Source: DAOPXV01 sp035352535 | GTDB taxonomy: Bacteria; Muiribacteriota; UBA9980 | Assembly: GCA_964545075.1 (NCBI GenBank) | Contig: CAZJFS010000128.1 | Span: 1 to 12,999 of the forward strand | Direction: 5' to 3' | Length of the DNA: 12,999 nucleotides | Shown: positions 6,916 to 12,999 of the stretch, one piece after another | How positions within the stretch are numbered: position 1 is the first letter of the stretch | How the letters are laid out: each line of letters begins with the position of its first letter | Program-made: the position numbers and the translations under genes | Notes under the pieces: model-generated | Database searches by the model: none | What the model was told of the DNA's origin: nothing | The model's input: only the letters and a program-made list of their open reading frames with translations

Positions 6916-7632
6916 ATGACAAACAAATCAGTCCCGGAAAGCGCGGGTCTCGCTATCTCTTCCAAAAGTAATTCCTTTCAGTTCTTCGAATTCATCTATC
7001 CGGACCTCAAAAGCCTTTCGCAGTTCTTCGAATTAAAGGAAAACCAGTGTAATCTTGAAAAGGAACAGCCTGGTTTCTTGAACACTATGTTCGCCGATGA
7101 CTGTGTCGCGGTAAGTTTTAAAGAGATACTTTCCCGCGAGATGGACGTTCTGGAGGAAGGCCGCGTTCAGACCCAGAAATACTGGATAGTCGAAGAAGGC
7201 CATTTTGTCATCTTCAGGGATTTCATGATAGCTTTCGGGAAACCGGCTCCTTTGAAGTCGGGCCTGATGATGATTCTCAAATTCACCAAGTTTGAGCCTA
7301 AGCCTGCTTTCATAACGGCCGAGAAGATATTTAAAATATCCGAACATATGGCGTTCATACGCACGATGGATCTCGACCGCATGGAACATCCGACCATCAA
7401 AAAGCTCCATTTCGACGGAAAGATCGAGACGCTTTCGGATATCGCTCCGTTCCACAACTACACGTCGAATATAAAGAGCGTCAAAGGCGTTATAAACACA
7501 CCTCAGGGCATTCGCACAATCAAGATCATGGCCACCGGCAAGATCCAGATTAGCAAGAAAAAAGAGGAAGAACTCGATTCCGAGCTTTTCAAGTGGGCCT
7601 TCCACAACCTCATAAAGGGGAAATTGAACTGA
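6916..7632 (+). CDS. Uncharacterised protein, 238 residues
   Basis: I do not recognise the family. The protein looks soluble: it has no signal peptide and no membrane segment. Its N-terminus is Ser-rich (SSKSNSFQFFEF), followed by an aromatic-rich part. The middle is rich in beta-type hydrophobic patterns (HFVIFRDFMIAFGK, MMILKFTKF). The C-terminal part is basic (IQISKKKEEELDSELFKW, ending KGKLN). No catalytic motif stands out. The start is an ATG with GGAG ten bases before it. Codon choice and continuous reading over 238 codons support a real gene; a 190-codon frame on the opposite strand is taken as its shadow. It is the first gene of a cassette with a Mur-ligase-like gene 44 bases downstream, which may hint at a related role. 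Confidence 0.8.
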   Translation: MTNKSVPESAGLAISSKSNSFQFFEFIYPDLKSLSQFFELKENQCNLEKEQPGFLNTMFADDCVAVSFKEILSREMDVLEEGRVQTQKYWIVEEGHFVIFRDFMIAFGKPAPLKSGLMMILKFTKFEPKPAFITAEKIFKISEHMAFIRTMDLDRMEHPTIKKLHFDGKIETLSDIAPFHNYTSNIKSVKGVINTPQGIRTIKIMATGKIQISKKKEEELDSELFKWAFHNLIKGKLN

Positions 7633-7676
7633 TTTCTTAAAAACAATATATATATCCCGGGAGTGAACGTTTTAAA

Positions 7677-9116
7677 ATGAAGAACTATTATTTTGTAGGT
7701 ATATTAGGTTCCGGAATGTCCGCCCTCGCCAGAATCCAGGTTGAAATGGGCAATAACGTCGGAGGCTCCGACAGAAATCTCGAAGTTCCTCTTTTCTACG
7801 AATTCAAAAAGACAGGCATGAAAATATATCCCCAGGACGGAAGCGGCATAGAAGCTTTCGCCCGCGATTCGGGTTGCGCGCTGAAAGATATCGTCGTCGT
7901 GAAATCCACGGCCATCGAGGATACGGTGAAGGATATAGTCGAGGCCAGAAGGCTCGGTATCGCCGAGGAGCACCGTTCAGATCTTTTAGCCGAGATATTC
8001 AACTGCCGAACGGGTATAGCCGTCGGCGGAACGGCCGGAAAAACATCCGTTTCGACAATGTGCTCATATCTTCTGGACGCTCTCGGAAAATCCCCGTCGT
8101 TCGTTATCGGCGGCATATCGCGTAATTTTAACGTGTCCTCCAGATACGGGAAATCCGATTATTTCGTAATCGAATCAGACGAATCGGACGGAACGATAAT
8201 CAAATACAAGCCGGCAATAGCTATTCTCACGAATATTTCCAAGGAACATAAAGAGCTGCCTGAACTTTTCGATCTTTTCGGAACGTTCATATCCAACGTC
8301 AGGGAAGGCGGCAGTATAATAGCCAGCGCCTCCTGCCCGAACGTATCCGCTATCCTTCGCGACCTCATGCCGAAATATGCCGGCAAGAAGTTTAAAATTA
8401 TAAATTATGAATATTCTAAAAATATAAACGATTTCAGGAACGATTACCTCGTTACCGATATTGAAATCAAGCCTTACGGAACGTTTTTCAAGATGAACGG
8501 GGCGGCGTTTGAAACGTCCCTCATCGGAAGGCATAACATTGAAAATCTTGCCGTATCGATCGCGACCGCGGCTGAAACCGGAGTTTCGTTAGGTGACATT
8601 GCCTTGGCCCTGAAAGGCTATAAAGGCGTCGCCAGAAGGCTTGAAGTGATCGGAGTTTCCGGCGGTACCGTAGTCATAGACGATTACGCCCACAATCCGC
8701 ACGAGATCGAATGCGCCATATCCGCCGTGCGCGTCTTTAATAAACCGGTAATAGCTGTTTATCAGCCGCATGGGTACGGCCCGACTTTTTTTACCAGGCA
8801 CGAATTGCGAGACGCCTTCGTTGGAATCGGTCCGGAAGACGAGATATTCATCAGTGAAATTTATTACGCCGGCGGCACCGTTAATAAAAATATTTCCTCC
8901 GCCGAAGTCATAGGCGAAATAAAATCTAAGTTCAATCTTAAAAATGTTTATCATGCTCCCGATCTCGACAGGCTTACCGATATGATATGCGATCGGATTT
9001 TCGAGAACAAGAGCAAGGAATATATAGTTCTCGTGATGGGCGCCAGAAACGTGAACACTATCTGTCCGAGGATACTTGAAAGAGTATCGGGCACCCGTTC
9101 CGCCTTTGTGAATTGA
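7677..9116 (+). CDS. MurC/Mpl-like Mur ligase family protein with altered substrate motifs
   Basis: The layout is that of UDP-N-acetylmuramate:amino acid ligases, which join an amino acid or peptide to UDP-MurNAc through an acyl phosphate. An N-terminal Rossmann-like domain (VGILGSGMSALA, 7-18; GGSDR, 29-33) precedes the ATPase domain. The ATPase domain has P-loop GGTAGKTS (117-124), ESDESDGT (166-173), NISKEH (186-191) and GRHNIEN (284-290). The C-terminal ligase domain carries ARRLE (319-323) and DDYAHNPHE (335-343). The core Lys, Glu, His, Asn, Arg and Asp positions are thus kept. Deviations from canonical MurC are GTAGKT for GTHGKT, DDYAHNP for DDYGHHP and YQPHGYGPT for FQPHRYTRT. It could be the organism's only MurC, a recycling Mpl, or a ligase for another substrate. 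479 residues is near the family norm. Confidence 0.85.
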   Translation: MKNYYFVGILGSGMSALARIQVEMGNNVGGSDRNLEVPLFYEFKKTGMKIYPQDGSGIEAFARDSGCALKDIVVVKSTAIEDTVKDIVEARRLGIAEEHRSDLLAEIFNCRTGIAVGGTAGKTSVSTMCSYLLDALGKSPSFVIGGISRNFNVSSRYGKSDYFVIESDESDGTIIKYKPAIAILTNISKEHKELPELFDLFGTFISNVREGGSIIASASCPNVSAILRDLMPKYAGKKFKIINYEYSKNINDFRNDYLVTDIEIKPYGTFFKMNGAAFETSLIGRHNIENLAVSIATAAETGVSLGDIALALKGYKGVARRLEVIGVSGGTVVIDDYAHNPHEIECAISAVRVFNKPVIAVYQPHGYGPTFFTRHELRDAFVGIGPEDEIFISEIYYAGGTVNKNISSAEVIGEIKSKFNLKNVYHAPDLDRLTDMICDRIFENKSKEYIVLVMGARNVNTICPRILERVSGTRSAFVN

Positions 9117-9177
9117 GTTTTTCCGTTGGTATTCCGCCGGTTTTTATATTTAACGAAGGAGCGGTAAGCGAAGAGTT

Positions 9178-10263
9178 ATGCGCGATAAGCTTGGTTATAA
9201 CCTGAGGCCTCATGAGAGCCCTCTAAAAAAAATAAAACGCAGTTTCGATCTTTCGGCAACTCCGGAAGACCTCAAGTCGCTTTCTTCGGCTTTTTGTGAT
9301 TATGTGGGCGTCAAATACGCTTATCCGTGCGCTTCTTATTCAGAAGCGCTCATGGCGGCATTTTACGCCGTAGGGGTCGGGCCTGACGCCAATGCCGCGA
9401 CCTCGGCCTATAATTTTCCGGAAGTCGCCGGTTCAATAGAGCTTTTAGGCGGTTCGCCGGTTTTTATAGATTCCGATATTCCATCGTTTAATATGAACAT
9501 GTCCCATCTCGAACTCATGATAAACAACGAATTAAAGGCCGTCGTGGCTTCCCACATGTTCGGCATGCCCTGCGCCATGGATTCGGTAATGGAGGCGGCC
9601 GGGATATACAAGCTTTTTGTTATAGAGGATGTCAACACTTCGCTTGGAGCCGTATATAAAGGCGTTAAATGCGGCAACTGGGGGCACATATCGGTTTTTA
9701 ATTTCGATTCGGCTTCCTTAATAGACTGTGGATGCGGCGGTATGATCGCCACGTCCAACGAAAAAATAAACGCCCGCCTTCGCGCCATAATGAATCTCGG
9801 ATATGATGGGTCCGGCGAATTGCGCATTCCGGCTCCGGATTTTTCAATGTCGCCGGATATCGGCCGCAATATATCTGAAAGCCTTAAATTCATCGATGAT
9901 CTTCTTGAATACAAATACATGATATCGAAGCATTACCGCCGTGAACTGATGTATCATAGCGAGATAATCCTTCCGGAGCAGAATCCGTATGCGCTCAATA
10001 CGTTCAATTATTTCCCAGCATATTTCAAAAATCCTTCCACATATTCAAAGATGCAGAAGATACTTTCAAAGTTACGTTTTCCAAAAAGAAAGACGCCCGT
10101 GGTTCTGCCGACGTCCAATTATTATAAAAGCAAGTATTCGCTGTCCGCGGACTCTTATAAGAACGCCGCTCTGACTTTTTCCAATACTCTTTTTCTGCCG
10201 AATGATTTTTCGTCGCCCTTTGAGAAGATCGAAGAGATGATAAAAGAAGTGAAAGGGCTTTAA
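9178..10263 (+). CDS. DegT/DnrJ/EryC1-fold protein lacking the PLP-binding lysine
   Basis: The 361-residue protein follows the fold of PLP-dependent sugar aminotransferases throughout. AYPCASYSEALMAAFYAVGVGPD (residues 48-70) matches the cofactor-phosphate region. FPEVAGSIELLGGSPVFIDSD (80-100) and VIEDVNTSLGA (148-158) follow; Asp151 is the residue that normally contacts the pyridine nitrogen. The expected F-S-F-x-x-x-K-N-L-x-x-G-E-G-G signature appears as FNFDSAS-LIDCGCGG (174-188). The Schiff-base lysine is therefore Ser180 (TCC, 9715-9717), and GEGG is GCGG. The Gln/His of the ED-x-A-Q motif is Thr154. The protein is unlikely to be a normal aminotransferase; a dehydratase, binding protein or partner subunit are alternatives. 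The start ATG has AAGGAG rather far upstream (16 bases), so the start is somewhat uncertain. The next gene begins five bases after its stop. Confidence 0.82.
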   Translation: MRDKLGYNLRPHESPLKKIKRSFDLSATPEDLKSLSSAFCDYVGVKYAYPCASYSEALMAAFYAVGVGPDANAATSAYNFPEVAGSIELLGGSPVFIDSDIPSFNMNMSHLELMINNELKAVVASHMFGMPCAMDSVMEAAGIYKLFVIEDVNTSLGAVYKGVKCGNWGHISVFNFDSASLIDCGCGGMIATSNEKINARLRAIMNLGYDGSGELRIPAPDFSMSPDIGRNISESLKFIDDLLEYKYMISKHYRRELMYHSEIILPEQNPYALNTFNYFPAYFKNPSTYSKMQKILSKLRFPKRKTPVVLPTSNYYKSKYSLSADSYKNAALTFSNTLFLPNDFSSPFEKIEEMIKEVKGL

Positions 10264-10268
10264 TTCTG

Positions 10269-11039
10269 ATGGATCATGAAACAGTTTGCGTCGTCTGTTC
10301 GGCGTCAGCCGAAAAAATATCCAGGCTTCTGGAGTCCTTCGACAGACAGTCGACGTCTTCAGGTCATTCGCTTCATATTTCGACCTATCGCGGCCTTGAA
10401 AAATATCCGGCTTTTGATTTTTCCGGAAATTATTCCTACGTGGTCTTCGTGCGCGAAGGCACCGAGTTATATGGCGAAGATTTCGTCGAAAGGATAACCG
10501 CGCCGCTTAAAAAAGATCCCGGAATAAAATTCGTGATACCTTCGACAGTCATACATCAGGACGCGCCTTATTATCAACTCGATCTTTCGGTCAGTGAAAA
10601 AAATTACGGGATTCCGTTGTGCAACGTCATTACCGGATTTTCGCCGGAAAAATACGGCGTGTTCGCCGTTCATAACGTTCTGGCTCTCGCGATGCGTTAT
10701 CAGATGTTTCTGGAGATCCAGCAGGGCAATGATTTTATTTTGAATCCGGTAGATTTTTCAATCCTTCCGGCGCTTATGAGACGTTATCCGGGAAGCTCTT
10801 CCGTAGCTTCCCAGTGCGGCGTATATTTGCCTAAATTTACCAATTTTATTGAATTATGGAAACTTTTTTACTGTCACGGCAAGATGAACGCGTGGTTTAA
10901 TTATAATTGCGGGAAATTTAAGGCCGGCATGGATGAAAAAGTTCACTCGTTTTATACTCTTGCTTATTATACTGGCTATTTCAGGAAATACGCCGGCCTT
11001 TTTTTCAGGGGCGCGGATACTGCAAAAGCTATAAACTAA
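10269..11039 (+). CDS. Possible GT2-like glycosyltransferase, divergent, without DxD
   Basis: The 256-residue protein has no strong family match by eye. Its N-terminal half follows the pattern of family 2 GT-A glycosyltransferases: a first beta strand (ETVCVVCSAS, 4-13), a helix with LLESFDRQS (20-28), and then a strand and loop YSYVVFVREGTEL (55-67). In that loop the usual FLDxDxxL is replaced by FVREGTEL, so the metal-binding Asp pair is missing. The C-terminal part (WKLFYCHGKMNAW and YYTGYFRKYAG) resembles the membrane-proximal amphipathic end of such enzymes. Its start lies five bases after the DegT-like gene, with AAAGGG inside that gene, so the two are translationally coupled and probably work together. 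The glycosyltransferase assignment is tentative. Confidence 0.55.
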   Translation: MDHETVCVVCSASAEKISRLLESFDRQSTSSGHSLHISTYRGLEKYPAFDFSGNYSYVVFVREGTELYGEDFVERITAPLKKDPGIKFVIPSTVIHQDAPYYQLDLSVSEKNYGIPLCNVITGFSPEKYGVFAVHNVLALAMRYQMFLEIQQGNDFILNPVDFSILPALMRRYPGSSSVASQCGVYLPKFTNFIELWKLFYCHGKMNAWFNYNCGKFKAGMDEKVHSFYTLAYYTGYFRKYAGLFFRGADTAKAIN

Positions 11040-11088
11040 AGGCTTTAACGCCGCCTTGCGGCTGCTATTTTATTATTCTCTGTTCGCC

Positions 11089-11146
11089 ATTTATAAAAAA
11101 AGGGCGTCCGAAAGTTACCTTTCCAGCCGGCCCCTTTTTTATAAAT
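11089..11146. terminator. Bidirectional terminator between convergent genes
   Basis: ATTTATAAAAAAAGGG (11089-11104) pairs with CCCCTTTTTTATAAAT (11131-11146), leaving one base bulged, with a small inner GAAAG/CTTTC stem. The A and T runs on either side give a T tract after a GC core on both strands. It can therefore end both the plus-strand cassette and the minus-strand ptb-buk transcript. A weaker stem, GCCGC/GCGGC at 11050-11062, precedes it on the plus strand. Confidence 0.75.
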
Positions 11147-11168
11147 TATATATTTCGCCTAACTTTGA

Positions 11169-12236
11169 TTATTGAAGTTTTTTCGCCTGTTCCTGGCCTG
11201 AAATTACTCGATAGGCGCCGGAAGCCATTGAAGCGAGTTCGTCCTCGCCGGGGTATGTCACGACCTTCGATATGAAGGAAACCCTCTCCTTTATCCATTC
11301 GACGAGCTCCTTGAAGTGCGCGAGGCCGCCGGTTAAAACTATGGCGTCGACCTTTCCGCGAAGTACTGTCGCCATTGCTCCGATCTCCTTGGATATCTGA
11401 TGGCAGAGGCCTTTCGTCACGAGTATCGCCTTAGGGTCGCCAGCATGGAACATTTCTTCGAGAACGCGCCCGTCGTTGGTATTCAAATAAGCTATTATTC
11501 CGCCTTTTTTCATGAATAATTCCTGGACCTGTTTTTTTGTGTATATGCCAGAGCAGCAGGTCTCTATAAGAGCGCGCAGGGGAAGTCCGCCCGTCCTGTC
11601 GATCGAGAACGGGCCTTCGTCGTAGGCATTGTTGACGTCTACCATTTTGCCCTGATCGTGAGCGGTGACCGAAACGCCAGAGCCGAGGTGGGCTATTACG
11701 AGGTTCAATTTATCGTAAGGCGTTTTAAGGTCCTTCGCGGCCATGCGGCCGACGGATTTTATGTTGAGCGCATGAGAAAGGCTTTCGCGTTTGATAAGAG
11801 GATGGCCTGATATTCTGGCTTCCTCGCACATCTCATCCACGCAGACGGGGTCGACGATAAATACGTTTTTGACCGTATTTCCGGCCAGGTTTCTGGCTAT
11901 GAGCCCTCCCAATATGGATATGTGCAATACCGTGTATTTAGTTTTCAGGGTTTCGACCATTTTGTCATCGACTATATATGTGCCTGAAGTGAGCGGGCAT
12001 ATCGGGCCTCCCCTGCCGACTATCGCGGAAAGTTCTTCTATTTTAACTTTATTGTCGGCCAGAAAATTTTTTACGACGCTGGTTCTGTAATCGAGCTGGT
12101 CGAATATCGATTCGAACTTATGAATCTGCGAATCGGGATGGGAAATGTTCGATATGGCGATCTGCTTTTCGTCTTTGAAAATGCCGACTTTAGTAGAGGT
12201 AGAACCCGGATTAATCGTTAATATTAAATTTTCCAT
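11169..12236 (-). CDS. buk: Butyrate kinase
   Basis: Butyrate kinase transfers the phosphate of butyryl phosphate to ADP, giving butyrate and ATP; some members also take branched-chain acyl phosphates. The protein belongs to the acetokinase fold. NPGSTSTK near the N-terminus is the phosphate loop, GRGG (about residues 74-77) and HLGSGVSV (about 184-191) line the active site, and GGLAHF and GEDELA mark the C-terminal domain. At 355 residues it has the usual Buk length and is shorter than typical acetate kinases (about 400), which favours Buk over AckA. The ATG at 12234-12236 follows a very strong binding site, GGAGG, five bases away. It lies 27 bases downstream of ptb in the same operon. Confidence 0.95.
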   Translation of the reverse strand: MENLILTINPGSTSTKVGIFKDEKQIAISNISHPDSQIHKFESIFDQLDYRTSVVKNFLADNKVKIEELSAIVGRGGPICPLTSGTYIVDDKMVETLKTKYTVLHISILGGLIARNLAGNTVKNVFIVDPVCVDEMCEEARISGHPLIKRESLSHALNIKSVGRMAAKDLKTPYDKLNLVIAHLGSGVSVTAHDQGKMVDVNNAYDEGPFSIDRTGGLPLRALIETCCSGIYTKKQVQELFMKKGGIIAYLNTNDGRVLEEMFHAGDPKAILVTKGLCHQISKEIGAMATVLRGKVDAIVLTGGLAHFKELVEWIKERVSFISKVVTYPGEDELASMASGAYRVISGQEQAKKLQ

Positions 12237-12263
12237 ACCTTCCTCCGTATATATTTATGGGTT

Positions 12264-12999
12264 TTAATTCTCGTTTTCGGCAAGCGCCAGAAGGCAGCCG
12301 ATAGCCATGGAATTAAGTTTCGTCCGATGGTCGTCGGCTCTTGAAAGCATAATGACCTGCTTGGCGGCGCCGGTTATAAGTCCGGCTGAAGGCGAGTTGG
12401 CGAAATAGGTGAGCGACTTGCCGAACAGGTTCCCGGTTTCTATATTAGGGAAAATGAATATATCGGCGTCGCCCGCGCCTTCGTGATTTATCTGTTTCTT
12501 ATCCGCGGCCTTTTTCGATATGGCTACGTCAAGCGTCATCGGTCCGTTTATATTGATCTTGTTTCCGAATTTATCCGTCGCCTGCATTTCAAAGGCGAGG
12601 GAGGACATATTGGTCGTCGTGGCCAGATGCGGCGTTGAATAGTTAAAAGCCGAGACGAGGGCGACGTTCGGCGTTTTGTTGCAGACGTCGACGTAGGCGC
12701 TTATGGCGTTAGCGGTTATATGATACAATTCTTCGGCTTTGGGATAAAGATTCATTCCGCCGTCGGATAACATTTTTATTCTTTTCGTGATGGGGCATTC
12801 GAATATCTGCACGTGCGATAAAAGCTTCGATTTTCTAAGGCCGCAATTCTTATCGAGGACGGCCTTCAAAAACATGCTCGTCGAAAGATGGCCTTTCATA
12901 AGTATCTGCGTTTCGTTGCTTTTTACAGATTTTACCGCCATAGCGGCCGCTTCGCGGTCGTCATCGATATTGACTATTTCAAATTTATCGATATCGATC
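12264..12999 (-). CDS. ptb: Phosphate butyryltransferase, 5' part outside the window
   Basis: This enzyme converts butyryl-CoA and phosphate to butyryl phosphate for the kinase encoded next. The reading frame stays open to the right window edge, so the true N-terminus is missing; the in-frame ATG at 12941 is internal. At the edge the residues KFEIVNIDDDREAAAMAV continue into QILMKGHLST, LLSHVQIFE, NGPMTLDVAISKKAADKK, GDADIFIFPNIETGN and VIMLSRADD. These match the conserved series of the Ptb/Pta family, in particular MKG, SHV, GP-x-x-x-D-x-A and the SRADD end. The middle motif usually seen as EDVNPKM reads NYSTPHL here, a local deviation. About 245 residues are present, so roughly 50-60 are probably missing. 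Forms an operon with buk. Confidence 0.92.
   Translation of the reverse strand, partial: IDIDKFEIVNIDDDREAAAMAVKSVKSNETQILMKGHLSTSMFLKAVLDKNCGLRKSKLLSHVQIFECPITKRIKMLSDGGMNLYPKAEELYHITANAISAYVDVCNKTPNVALVSAFNYSTPHLATTTNMSSLAFEMQATDKFGNKININGPMTLDVAISKKAADKKQINHEGAGDADIFIFPNIETGNLFGKSLTYFANSPSAGLITGAAKQVIMLSRADDHRTKLNSMAIGCLLALAENEN

Noticed and set aside
7033..7605. 190-codon open frame on the minus strand inside the unknown 238-residue gene
   Set aside because: It lies wholly opposite the plus-strand gene, has no clear ribosome binding site and no recognisable motif. The plus frame fits the RBS and the co-directional cassette.
8175..8954. Minus-strand open frames of 119 and 121 codons inside the Mur ligase gene
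   Set aside because: The plus-strand frame carries all Mur ligase motifs through this stretch; these are antisense shadows.
9178..10263. Interpretation of the DegT-like gene as a pseudogene
   Set aside because: The frame is intact over full family length, other conserved residues are kept, and the gene is closely spaced with its neighbours.
1..12999. CRISPR arrays, insertion sequences, attachment sites next to the tRNA, prophage genes
   Set aside because: No regularly spaced repeats, no transposase or integrase motifs, and no repeat of the tRNA 3' end was seen in the window.

Overview
The window is ordinary bacterial chromosome carrying three transcription blocks and one unusual cassette. 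It holds a site-2 protease and a CDP-diglyceride synthase, an anaerobe-type butyrate kinase pathway, and a tRNA-Lys without an encoded CCA end. Together these suggest a fermentative, probably diderm bacterium. The phylum cannot be fixed from the sequence: many proteins are clear family members but divergent, which would fit a poorly sampled or candidate phylum. No mobile element, CRISPR array or plasmid feature is visible.

Block 1 (1-5357, minus strand) is the translation and envelope-lipid operon rpsB-tsf-pyrH-frr-uppS-cdsA-rseP, read leftwards from a good sigma-70-type promoter at 5329-5357. rseP runs off the left edge. The order is the classical one except that dxr, often found between cdsA and rseP, is absent. 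Two hairpins lie between rpsB and tsf, and a perfect 15-bp hairpin lies between frr and uppS. These could set the ratio of ribosomal to distal products.

Block 2 (5519-6679, minus) is a single GT-B glycosyltransferase-like gene resembling the N-terminal half of plant L-arabinokinase. It diverges from Block 3.

Block 3 (6765-11146, plus) starts with a promoter and tRNA-Lys(CUU). Four genes follow: an unrecognised 238-aa protein, a MurC-like Mur ligase with altered motifs, a DegT/DnrJ/EryC1-fold protein in which the PLP-binding lysine is replaced by serine, and a GT2-like protein without a DxD motif. It ends in a bidirectional terminator. This is the most interesting part of the window: a Mur-ligase-like enzyme grouped with non-canonical sugar-type enzymes, possibly for modified cell-wall precursors or another surface glycoconjugate. 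The function is inference.

Block 4 (11169-12999, minus) is ptb-buk, the phosphotransbutyrylase and butyrate kinase pair that makes ATP from butyryl-CoA. ptb runs off the right edge.
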